Assembly (NCBI GenBank): GCA_013695495.1
Contig: JACDAK010000125.1
Location: forward strand, 1-5,294
From: Blastocatellia bacterium
GTDB taxonomy: Bacteria; Acidobacteriota; Blastocatellia; Pyrinomonadales; Pyrinomonadaceae
Direction of reading: 5' to 3'
DNA: 5,294 bases
Shown one piece after another: positions 1 through 5,294 of the stretch. Both the position numbers and the translations under genes were made by a program. Position 1 is the stretch's first letter, and every line of letters starts with the position of its first letter. The notes beneath the pieces were generated by a model, which saw nothing but the letters and a program-made list of their open reading frames with translations, made no database searches and was not told where the DNA came from.

Positions 1-528
1 GGTCATAAGACTCCGAAGCGGTATGCCGTCAAACTCGTCCGGCGAGTCATCAAATCGGACGATCGATCCGATACCGACAACTTCGGAACCGAAGTCGCGA
101 ATCAACCGAATCGTATCTCTCATCGCACGGCCGGAGCGCACAATGTCGTCAACGATGATCGCCGGATAAACATCACCTTCGCGGATATACTGGCGAAATT
201 GCCGTTTGCCGTCTTCCATTTCTGCCCAGTAGATCTGATCGGCCGTAAGGGCCTGGCGAACGCCGAACGCGACCATAATGCCGCCGGGGCTGGGGCTGAT
301 GATCGATACCTGCGGAAGACGGCTTGAGATCGACTTTTCCATGCGGAACATGCGGCTGAGGCCCACCGAAAGGATGCGGGCGTTATCGTAGTAACGAAAC
401 GCCAAGGGCATTTGAAAATAATGTGACGCGTGCTTGCCGTTGGGATAAACGAAATGACCCCGCCGATAAGCCCCTGTGCTCCGCAGGATCTCCATCACTG
501 ACTCGGATGAAGGGATTAGATCTACCAT
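1..528 (-). CDS. Orotate phosphoribosyltransferase-like protein (PyrE family), 3' end outside window
   Basis: The frame is open from an ATG at 526-528 to the window edge, giving 176 codons and no stop. OPRTs of this type are usually about 180-200 residues, so little should be missing. Visible features: an N-terminal segment with TGAYRRGHF (18-26), GKHASHYFQ (31-39) as in the compact bacterial PyrE proteins; SPSPGG (78-83); an AEMEDGK segment (102-108) where the family has its flexible catalytic loop; and the PRPP-binding motif IIVDDIVRSGRAM (124-136). By family knowledge OPRT joins orotate to PRPP to make OMP in cytosolic pyrimidine synthesis. The PRPP loop reads RSGRA where classical PyrE has TTGGS or similar, so a paralogue acting on another base is possible. 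It lies 68 bases downstream of the Nudix gene on the same strand, possibly in one operon. Membership of the phosphoribosyltransferase fold is near certain; orotate as substrate is only likely. Confidence 0.85.
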   Translation of the reverse strand, partial: MVDLIPSSESVMEILRSTGAYRRGHFVYPNGKHASHYFQMPLAFRYYDNARILSVGLSRMFRMEKSISSRLPQVSIISPSPGGIMVAFGVRQALTADQIYWAEMEDGKRQFRQYIREGDVYPAIIVDDIVRSGRAMRDTIRLIRDFGSEVVGIGSIVRFDDSPDEFDGIPLRSLMT

Positions 529-533
529 GAATG

Positions 534-538
534 CTCCT
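534..538 (-). promoter_or_regulatory. Ribosome binding site of the OPRT-like gene
   Basis: On the minus strand AGGAG lies five bases before the ATG at 528. This is a near-consensus Shine-Dalgarno with good spacing. It fixes the start of this open-ended gene, and it is the strongest such site in the window. Confidence 0.75.
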
Positions 539-596
539 GTTTCTAAATATATCGGGACTTGCAAGCCGTTTATTCTAATCGGCTAACCGCCAATTA

Positions 597-1052
597 TCAA
601 ATTTCGTCCGCCAATACCTCTTGAGCCAGCCGCCGGTGATCAAGGCTGACACCTTGCGGCATTTCAGCAGGTTTGAACCACTCGAAACCCAGAATTTCAC
701 GGCTGGCGATCACTGGTTCACCCAGCGCCCGTGCCGAAAAAACAATTTCCAAGTGCCTTCGAAAGGTGCGAACCCGCCGAAGCTTTAGCTCATCCAAATC
801 GATTGTGATCTCTTCGTGTATCTCGCGTCGGATCGCCTTCTCTGGGCTCTCACCACGATTGATGAAGCCACCGGGCAGCCCCCACCCGGACGCCGGTCTC
901 AACAAGTGGTCAAGCAGCAGCACTTCTCCCAGTTCATTGAATATTACAACTACGGCTGAGGCCGTAAAGCGGTCGTGGACGAGCCGTATCATGCGGGCTC
1001 TGATCACTGTCGGCGTTATGCGCCAGGCTTTTCCGATGAGAGTTCTCAGCAT
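597..1052 (-). CDS. Nudix hydrolase
   Basis: A 151-residue protein, the normal size for a single-domain Nudix enzyme. These enzymes cleave nucleoside diphosphates linked to another moiety, using a divalent metal. The Nudix box (G-x5-E-x7-REUxEExGU) spans residues 62-84: G62, E68, R76-E77, E80-E81 are present, preceded by WGLPGG (57-62). The glycine near the end of the box is Thr83 in this protein, a tolerated but non-consensus change; the metal-binding glutamates are intact. The N-terminal stretch up to RFTASAVVV (28-36) resembles a common subfamily that has a basic helix before the Nudix fold, which supports the first ATG over Met21. No strong Shine-Dalgarno precedes the start. Substrate cannot be told from sequence. 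The next gene downstream on this strand is the OPRT-like gene; a link through nucleotide metabolism is plausible but unproven. Confidence 0.9.
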   Translation of the reverse strand: MLRTLIGKAWRITPTVIRARMIRLVHDRFTASAVVVIFNELGEVLLLDHLLRPASGWGLPGGFINRGESPEKAIRREIHEEITIDLDELKLRRVRTFRRHLEIVFSARALGEPVIASREILGFEWFKPAEMPQGVSLDHRRLAQEVLADEI

Positions 1053-1212
1053 TTATTATCTTTTCGAACGGTTTTCTTGCATATTGCGGTCAAAATGGCG
1101 GAATACTTCTGGAAGTTAAACACGTTTGGACGTTTGTTCTAATAGAGCCGCGGTTTGGCTAAACAGTTCTCTCGGCTCCCTGCCAGTACTCCACACGTTT
1201 CTAAGAATCAGA
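1053..1212. other. Divergent intergenic region between Nudix and protease genes
   Basis: These 160 bases separate two genes that point away from each other, so promoters in both directions are expected. I found no convincing -35/-10 pair on either strand. TTGCAT at 1077-1082 (plus) and TTGACC reading leftward near 1089-1094 (minus) are the best -35-like hexamers, but neither has a good -10 at 16-18 bases. An interrupted inverted repeat at 1145-1178 is listed separately. Confidence 0.4.
1145..1178 (+). repeat. Interrupted inverted repeat in the protease leader
   Basis: GAGCCG (1145-1150) pairs with CGGCTC (1173-1178). Inside it GTTT (1153-1156) pairs with AAAC (1161-1164) around a GGCT loop. 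Together they could form a two-part stem-loop ending 34 bases before the protease ATG. No U-tract follows, so it is not a terminator. It may be a leader RNA structure, an operator or chance. Confidence 0.3.
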
Positions 1213-3210
1213 ATGAAATATCTAAAGTTTCGCACACCTTTCCTCTTTTTGTTGTTTATTGCGGTCATTTCCGGGCTCCCCGCGTACGCTCAGGACCAGA
1301 AACTCCGCGAAGACCTCAACCGCTCCTTCACGAAATTTGACCTCGCAACACCTACCCGGTCTGAGTCAGACACGTTCAACGGCCGTCAGATCGTTTATCG
1401 TCTTATGGCGGAAGGCCGTGAATTCGAGTTGATCGTCGAGCCCAACGACATCCGCGCCGAGCAATATCGAGCTGAAGATACAGGGACGACCGGGACCACG
1501 GCGATAGAGATGCGAGACGTCTTTACATATAAGGGCCGCATAAGCGGCAAAGAAGGTTCGGAAGTTCGGCTTTCTATCAGAGGCGACCGTGCCGAGGGCT
1601 TTTTTGCAGATGGCGAAGACAGATTCTTTCTTGAGCCCGCAGCGAGGTATTCCGAAGCAGCGGGCGCGCGGCAGATCGTGGTGTACCGGGCGGAGAACTC
1701 GCTGAACCAGGAGACTTTCTGGTGTCACGCTGACGTTCCGGGCAAGATCGCATACGGCCGTGAGATAGCAGGTTCGGGGGCTGCTCCTGAACCTGAAACC
1801 ACCCTCCGACGGCTGGATATTGCAACGGACGCGGATTTTGAATATGTGAACACCCTCGGAGGTGCGGTAAATGCCAACAACGAGATTCTCGCGATACTCA
1901 ACATGGTAGAAGGCGTTTACAACTTGGAATTGAATCTGACCATACGCGTGACATTTCAGCACACCTGGACCTCGCCGGATCCTTACGGCAGCTCAAATTC
2001 GAGCGGCGTGCTGACAAATTTTCGAAATTACTGGAACACTAACTACCCGGTCTACAGCGTGCTTCGTTCAACGGCCCATCTCTTCTCGGCAAAATCATAC
2101 GTTCAGTCACAAGGCATCGCCTATGTCGGCGTGATCTGCAACAACACGAGCGCGGCCTACGGCGTTAACGGATATTTGAGCTGGGCTCCCGGCAAGTTCC
2201 TGATTCCTGCGCACGAGCTAGGACATAACCTCGGCGGCAATCATGCCGAGACGAATCAGGGCTGCGGGAGCACGGTCATGAACGCCCAGCTTTCGGGTTC
2301 GACCGCGATGTCGTTTTGCCCGTTTTCACGGACTGAGATAAACACATATGTCGCCTCTAACACTTCGTGTCTTGGCACGGTAGGCTTCCGGCCGTTCGAC
2401 TTTGACGGCGACCGCAAATCGGACATGGCGGTGTTTCGCCCCTCTACAGGTACTTGGTACACGCGGCTCAGCAGCGGTACGTTCGGCACTTTTCATTTTG
2501 GCCAGGCAGGCGACATCCCTGTCACTGCTGATTACGACGGTGACGGCAAGAGCGACATTGCTATCTATCGCGACGGTTACTGGTGGCGGCTGAAATCAGC
2601 GACAAACACAGTCGATACGATCCACTTTGGATATGCGGACGACATTCCGGTACCAGCTGATTACAACGGCGACCGCAAAGCTCAGGTCGCGGTTTTCAGG
2701 CCTTCCGAAGGTTACTGGTACATTCGCGAAGACTCGGGCAGCTACGCCATGATCCACTTCGGACAGGCCGGCGACGTTCCGCTTCCGGCCGATTTCGACG
2801 GCGACCGCAAGGCAGACATCAACATATTTCGTCCCGCATCAGGAACATGGCACCGTCGGAACAGTTCAAACGGCGCGAATCTTGGAATGCACTTCGGGGT
2901 CCCGGGCGACAAGCCGCTCATCGCTGATTTTGACGGCGACGGCAAGTCGGACATCGCTGTTTGGCGTCCTTCGGACGGGCACTGGCATTACCTGAGAAGC
3001 TCAAATGGGTCGTACCACACGGTACATTTCGGGATCGCCACCGATATTCCCACCCCGGCTGACTACGACGGTGACGGAAAGACCGATATCGCCGTTTACC
3101 GTCCGCTTGACGGAATGTGGTATCGCCTCAACAGCGGCAACGGTGCGTTCATAATGACGCACTACGGCATTCCCAACGATCAACCTGTCCATTCTTATTA
3201 CCTCCGATAG
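1213..3210 (+). CDS. Secreted M12-type (reprolysin-like) zinc metalloprotease with FG-GAP/VCBS repeats
   Basis: A 665-residue protein. Residues 1-26 are a signal peptide: basic start MKYLKFR, hydrophobic core, cleavage likely after AYA, so the protein should be exported. Residues ~27-196 look like a propeptide with a single cysteine (Cys171, in FWCHAD). The catalytic domain is ~197-390: it opens with RRLDIATDADF and has the zinc motif HELGHNLGGNH (334-344; ligands His334, His338, His344, catalytic Glu335). A TVM Met-turn candidate (Met356) and four cysteines (309, 351, 369, 386) that could form two disulfides follow. This pattern is that of metzincin family M12B/reprolysin-like peptidases. 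Residues 396-665 are six ~44-residue repeats. The in-frame extension back to a TTG at 1126 is rejected because it would bury the signal peptide; the chosen ATG has no clear Shine-Dalgarno. No sorting tail or C-terminal anchor is seen. The terminator at 3231 ends the unit. Substrate unknown. Confidence 0.9.
   Translation: MKYLKFRTPFLFLLFIAVISGLPAYAQDQKLREDLNRSFTKFDLATPTRSESDTFNGRQIVYRLMAEGREFELIVEPNDIRAEQYRAEDTGTTGTTAIEMRDVFTYKGRISGKEGSEVRLSIRGDRAEGFFADGEDRFFLEPAARYSEAAGARQIVVYRAENSLNQETFWCHADVPGKIAYGREIAGSGAAPEPETTLRRLDIATDADFEYVNTLGGAVNANNEILAILNMVEGVYNLELNLTIRVTFQHTWTSPDPYGSSNSSGVLTNFRNYWNTNYPVYSVLRSTAHLFSAKSYVQSQGIAYVGVICNNTSAAYGVNGYLSWAPGKFLIPAHELGHNLGGNHAETNQGCGSTVMNAQLSGSTAMSFCPFSRTEINTYVASNTSCLGTVGFRPFDFDGDRKSDMAVFRPSTGTWYTRLSSGTFGTFHFGQAGDIPVTADYDGDGKSDIAIYRDGYWWRLKSATNTVDTIHFGYADDIPVPADYNGDRKAQVAVFRPSEGYWYIREDSGSYAMIHFGQAGDVPLPADFDGDRKADINIFRPASGTWHRRNSSNGANLGMHFGVPGDKPLIADFDGDGKSDIAVWRPSDGHWHYLRSSNGSYHTVHFGIATDIPTPADYDGDGKTDIAVYRPLDGMWYRLNSGNGAFIMTHYGIPNDQPVHSYYLR
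2398..3207 (+). repeat. Six tandem FG-GAP/VCBS-like protein repeats in the protease C-terminus
   Basis: Repeats begin at bases 2398, 2530, 2659, 2791, 2926 and 3061 (residues 396, 440, 483, 527, 572, 617). Each is 43-45 residues, the last with a short tail. Each starts with a calcium-loop-like D-x-[DN]-G-D-[RG]-K, continues with an AVFRP-like strand and a short W/Y-rich segment, and ends near H-[FY]-G...D-x-P. Such repeats typically build a beta-propeller or similar domain for binding or adhesion. At the DNA level the units have drifted, so this is an old protein duplication rather than a recent DNA repeat. Confidence 0.9.
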
Positions 3211-3230
3211 TATCGAAGCGATGGGTGATA

Positions 3231-3259
3231 GGGAGCGGTTTCGGCCGCTCTTTTTCGTT
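3231..3259 (+). terminator. Intrinsic terminator after the protease gene
   Basis: A perfect 6-bp GC-rich stem, GAGCGG (3233-3238) and CCGCTC (3245-3250), encloses the loop TTTCGG. A run of five T and a further T-rich stretch (TTTTTCGTTT) follow directly. It starts 20 bases after the protease stop. On the opposite strand no U-tract follows, so it acts rightward only. Confidence 0.85.
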
Positions 3260-3298
3260 TGTTCGCGTTAGAATGTGTTGATGCTCGACTACCTTGAA

Positions 3299-3302
3299 GA
3301 GG
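3299..3302 (+). promoter_or_regulatory. Ribosome binding site deciding the start of the SRA-like gene
   Basis: GAGG within AAGAGGGA lies five bases before ATG 3308 and eight before ATG 3311. The upstream in-frame candidates, GTG 3275 and ATG 3281, have no such site. TAGAAT at 3269-3274 could be a -10 box whose transcript would begin near 3281. That also favours the later start, but no -35 was found. Confidence 0.5.
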
Positions 3303-3307
3303 GACGG

Positions 3308-3673
3308 ATGATGACGTGGGCCGAGGTCTCGGAGGTCCATCGGTCGCGTAACGGGATCTATCATCGACGCGGCAGGCTCGTGTCACTCTTAACCGATTTC
3401 GGACGGATCAATCGTTGTTATCCGGACTTTGTGGGAAATTCGCCTGAGGTTATCCACTACACGGGTTCCGGTCGGCGAGGCGATCAGAAACTCGACGCGG
3501 CGAATGAAGCTTTGCATAGCGCGATCGGGTTGGGGCACGCGGTTCCGCTTTTCAACAAGCTTGGGGTGAACCGGTGGGAATTTCTCGGGATGTGGCGGGT
3601 GGCGTCGTCGATTTACGTTCGAGAGGAAGGAGAAGACCGGATGGTGTGGAAGTTTGAACTGCGAAAAGTTTAA
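3308..3673 (+). CDS. Small SRA/YDG-like domain protein (putative modified-DNA-base reader)
   Basis: A 121-residue, arginine-rich protein (14 Arg) with no signal peptide or membrane segment. From memory of the eukaryotic UHRF1 SRA domain, several blocks align in order: HYTGSG (50-55) with TYTGSG; GDQKL..AN.AL (58-69) with CDQKL..TN.AL; GHAVPLF (76-82) with GKPVRVV; WEFLGMWRV (90-98) with the YDG-containing RYDGIYKV; and VWKFELRKV (113-121) with VWRYLLRRD. SRA domains bind modified cytosine in DNA, some by base flipping. In bacteria they are usually fused to a nuclease, as in McrA-like or MspJI-like enzymes. Here the YDG triad reads FLG, the insert between TGSG and DQKL is missing, and no catalytic domain is present or adjacent. 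The first ~40 residues are unassigned. Start chosen on the GAGG site; GTG 3275 would give 132 residues. That it is a gene is fairly sure; the SRA assignment is an inference without a search. Confidence 0.65.
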   Translation: MMTWAEVSEVHRSRNGIYHRRGRLVSLLTDFGRINRCYPDFVGNSPEVIHYTGSGRRGDQKLDAANEALHSAIGLGHAVPLFNKLGVNRWEFLGMWRVASSIYVREEGEDRMVWKFELRKV

Positions 3674-3774
3674 GAGTTGTTGCCCAAGGGCTTTAACGGC
3701 ACGGCGGCGGGATTCGTATCATAGGCACGATCCCTAATGCCTCTCGCCCCAAAGAACTCGGCCTGACCGATGCG

Positions 3775-3785
3775 TACATTATGTA
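3775..3785. repeat. Short palindrome upstream of tyrS
   Basis: TACAT and ATGTA are perfect inverted arms around one central T. The site lies nine bases before the TATAAT box of tyrS, across the promoter spacer and -35 region, where a regulator could bind. An 11-base palindrome also occurs by chance, so the functional reading is weak. Confidence 0.25.
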
Positions 3786-3793
3786 TCGTGAGC

Positions 3794-3799
3794 TATAAT
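3794..3799 (+). promoter_or_regulatory. Putative -10 box of tyrS
   Basis: A perfect TATAAT ends 13 bases before the tyrS ATG. No good -35 lies 16-18 bases upstream (the sequence there is around TGCGTA). If used in the normal way, transcription would start near 3806 and leave a leader of only about seven bases. That agrees with the absence of any Shine-Dalgarno before tyrS. Confidence 0.5.
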
Positions 3800-3812
3800 T
3801 ACGGCTTTCGAT

Positions 3813-5021
3813 ATGACTAATGACGAACAACTGGCATTTCTAAGAAAGGGCACGGTCGATATGATCCGGGACGAGGATCTGAAGGCGAAGCTGGATCGGT
3901 CGGAAAGAACGGGCAAGCCGCTGCGAGTGAAGCTGGGGCTGGACCCGACGGCGCCTGATATTCACCTCGGGCATACGGTCGTGATTCGGAAGCTGAAGGC
4001 TTTTCAGGACCTGGGGCATACCGTCATCTTTCTAATCGGCGATTTCACGGGCATGATCGGCGATCCTTCAGGTAAGAACGTGACGCGGCCGCCTCTTTCG
4101 CGTGAGGAGATCGAGGCGAATGCGAAGACCTATCAGAAGCAGATGTTCAAGCTGCTCGACCCGGAGCGGACCGAGCTGCGTTTTAACGGCGAGTGGATGC
4201 ATAAGTTCACCGCTGCTGATTTTGTTAAGCTTACGGCGAAGACAACGGTCAGGCAGATACTTGAGCGCGACGATTTTACCAAGCGGATGAATGAGGAGAA
4301 GCCGATCTCGCTGCACGAACTGCTTTACCCGTTGGTACAGGGGTATGACTCGGTCGCGCTTGAATCAGACGTCGAGCTTGGAGGGACCGATCAGAAGTTC
4401 AATCTGCTGATGGGTCGTGAGCTGCAGCGGGAATTCGGCCAGGAGCCGCAGGTGATAATCACGACCCCGCTGCTCGAGGGGCTCGACGGCGTCAACAAGA
4501 TGTCGAAATCGCTCGATAATTATATCGGCATTGAGGAGCCGCCGACCGAGATGTTCGGCAAGATAATGTCGATCTCGGACGAGCTGATGTGGCGATATTA
4601 TGAGCTGCTCACGGATCTGCCGAGTGACGAGATCGCGTCATTGCGTTCTAAGTGCGAAAGCAGTGATGAGAACCCGCGGAACGTAAAGGTTGAGCTTGCG
4701 AAACTGATAATAAGAGACTTTCACTCGCAGGAGTATGCAGACGCTGCAGAAGAGGAATTTGACCGGCGGTTCGTGCAGAAAGAAGTGCCGGACGAGATCG
4801 AAGAGACGACGGTTGATGCGGGTGAGTTTAAGATAGCTGATCTGCTGGCGGCGACGGGCCTTGCGGCGTCGAAAGGCGAAGCGAAAAGGCTGGTCGAACA
4901 AGGCGGCGTACGAATCAACGGCGAAAAAGCATCGAATTCAGGAGCGGATATCTCGATCAGAGCCGACGCTGTGCTGGTTCAGGTGGGCAAACGAAAATTC
5001 CTGAAGATCAGCGGCCGATAG
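3813..5021 (+). CDS. tyrS: Tyrosine--tRNA ligase (TyrRS)
   Basis: A 402-residue class I aminoacyl-tRNA synthetase that charges tRNA-Tyr with tyrosine using ATP, in the cytosol. Length is normal for bacterial TyrRS (about 400-425). The Rossmann catalytic domain has the HIGH motif as HLGH (51-54) within [24 protein letters not shown] (76-87), the tyrosine-pocket segment YPLVQGYDS (172-180), LGGTDQKFN (189-197) and KMSKS (229-233) follow. The C-terminal S4 RNA-binding domain occupies about 338-402 ([13 protein letters not shown]... to the end). Motif wording matches the TyrRS group with DPTAPD-HLGH rather than the E. coli type. The start at 3813 keeps the conserved [13 protein letters not shown] leader; the alternative Met17 would lose it. 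There is no Shine-Dalgarno before the ATG. I saw no T-box leader in the 139 bases upstream. The downstream gene starts 88 bases after the stop and appears to have its own promoter. Confidence 0.98.
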   Translation: MTNDEQLAFLRKGTVDMIRDEDLKAKLDRSERTGKPLRVKLGLDPTAPDIHLGHTVVIRKLKAFQDLGHTVIFLIGDFTGMIGDPSGKNVTRPPLSREEIEANAKTYQKQMFKLLDPERTELRFNGEWMHKFTAADFVKLTAKTTVRQILERDDFTKRMNEEKPISLHELLYPLVQGYDSVALESDVELGGTDQKFNLLMGRELQREFGQEPQVIITTPLLEGLDGVNKMSKSLDNYIGIEEPPTEMFGKIMSISDELMWRYYELLTDLPSDEIASLRSKCESSDENPRNVKVELAKLIIRDFHSQEYADAAEEEFDRRFVQKEVPDEIEETTVDAGEFKIADLLAATGLAASKGEAKRLVEQGGVRINGEKASNSGADISIRADAVLVQVGKRKFLKISGR

Positions 5022-5024
5022 GCT

Positions 5025-5052
5025 TTGAGCAATCCGTGTCAAGATATATAAT
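5025..5052 (+). promoter_or_regulatory. Sigma-70-like promoter of the metallophosphoesterase gene
   Basis: TTGAGC (5025-5030) and TATAAT (5047-5052) are separated by 16 bases. The -10 is perfect and the -35 matches four of six consensus positions. Transcription would start near 5059, about 50 bases before the ATG at 5110. It sits directly after the tyrS stop, so the downstream gene can be expressed independently. Confidence 0.65.
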
Positions 5053-5109
5053 CGGCGCCGCCGGCTACATTTATTTATGAAGAGGGCAACGCAATTAAAA
5101 AGGGAAAAG

Positions 5110-5294
5110 ATGGCTGAGCGGTGGAACTCGGTCGTCAGTGCCGAACGCCCGCTGCGCGAGTTGGTCGGCAACCTTTCGAAAGTTGCTAAGTCCGCGATCG
5201 ATGAGGCGAATAGCCTTTCGCTTGAACAGGTTCGTATAGAAGTTCCTCGTCTCCCCAAAACACTCAGTGGGCTGCGCATCGTTCATCTTTCAGA
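5110..5294 (+). CDS. Metallophosphoesterase (calcineurin-like), 5' part only
   Basis: The frame is open to the window end, giving 61 complete codons. The segment LEQVRIEVPRLPKTLSGLRIVHLS (38-61) matches the lead-in of bacterial calcineurin-like phosphoesterases, in which a 'vplp.Lp..l.GlrIvhLSDlH' stretch precedes the first metal ligands. The next codon begins GA, consistent with the expected Asp; the D-x-H motif itself lies outside the window. The first ~37 residues are mostly polar and helical-looking, with no clear membrane segment, whereas many YkuE-like relatives have one there. Start 5110 is chosen because AGGGA (5101-5105) precedes it; ATG 5077 in the same frame has no Shine-Dalgarno and would add 11 residues. 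The reaction class is phosphoester hydrolysis with two metal ions; substrate and location cannot be judged from this fragment. Confidence 0.75.
   Translation, partial: MAERWNSVVSAERPLRELVGNLSKVAKSAIDEANSLSLEQVRIEVPRLPKTLSGLRIVHLS

Noticed and set aside
673..1119. 148-residue plus-strand open frame opposite the Nudix gene
   Set aside because: It lies antisense over a gene with a clear Nudix box. Its translation is rich in Ser and Arg with no recognisable motif, as expected of a shadow frame.
1126..1212. In-frame TTG-started N-terminal extension of the protease
   Set aside because: It would add 29 unremarkable residues ahead of a textbook signal peptide; Met at 1213 is the natural start.
1366..1962. 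198-residue minus-strand open frame inside the protease gene
   Set aside because: It is antisense to the propeptide and early catalytic domain, which have strong support. It has no recognisable domain and no ribosome binding site.
2398..3207. Regularly spaced repeats as a CRISPR-like or recent tandem DNA array
   Set aside because: Periodicity is in multiples of three and lies in the protein frame; the DNA units differ by many codon changes and there are no spacers.
3275..3307. GTG 3275 or ATG 3281 as start of the SRA-like gene
   Set aside because: Neither has a Shine-Dalgarno, whereas GAGG precedes ATG 3308. Not excluded; it would add at most 11 residues.
3674..3700. GCCC-AA-GGGC followed by TTTAA after the SRA-like gene as a terminator
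   Set aside because: The loop would be only two bases and the T-run is short, so it is not a credible intrinsic terminator.
5053..5060. CGGCGCCG palindrome after tyrS as a terminator
   Set aside because: It is a loopless 8-base palindrome without a following T-run. It sits at the expected transcription start of the next gene and is probably just GC-rich sequence.
4938..5279. 113-residue minus-strand open frame across the tyrS end and the next gene
   Set aside because: It overlaps the conserved S4 domain of tyrS and the promoter and start of the metallophosphoesterase, and has no recognisable motif.

Overview
The window is about 5.3 kb of compact bacterial chromosome of moderate G+C. It carries six protein genes, the first and last cut by the window edges. 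The best taxonomic hint is the secreted metalloprotease ending in repeats of the form D-[FY]-D-G-D-[RG]-K-[SAT]-D-[IM]-A-[VI]-[FWY]-R-P. I associate this C-terminal style with Acidobacteriota, especially Blastocatellia (Pyrinomonadales-type genomes). This is an inference from memory; no rRNA or other phylogenetic marker apart from tyrS is present to test it.

Layout, left half: two genes run leftward. A Nudix hydrolase (597-1052) is followed 68 bases later by an orotate-phosphoribosyltransferase-like gene (1-528, its 3' end outside the window). They could be co-transcribed. A 160-base divergent intergenic region (1053-1212) separates them from the rightward genes.

Layout, right half: four genes run rightward. 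First is a secreted M12-type zinc metalloprotease (1213-3210) with a signal peptide, a propeptide, an HExxHxxGxxH catalytic domain and six FG-GAP/VCBS-like repeats. It is closed by a good intrinsic terminator (3231-3259). Next is a small gene (3308-3673) whose product resembles the SRA/YDG modified-cytosine reader domain, with no nuclease attached. Then comes tyrS (3813-5021), with a TATAAT box so close to its ATG that the message may be nearly leaderless. Last is the start of a metallophosphoesterase gene (5110-5294, running off the window), preceded by a good sigma-70-like promoter.

The genes do not form one pathway. They are a mix of housekeeping (tyrS, phosphoribosyltransferase, Nudix) and accessory functions (secreted protease, SRA-like protein). 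No tRNA, rRNA, CRISPR array, insertion sequence or attachment site was seen. No gene-free stretch exceeds 300 bases. The only candidate for something little described is the free-standing SRA-like gene; I see no multi-gene defence or biosynthetic system here.
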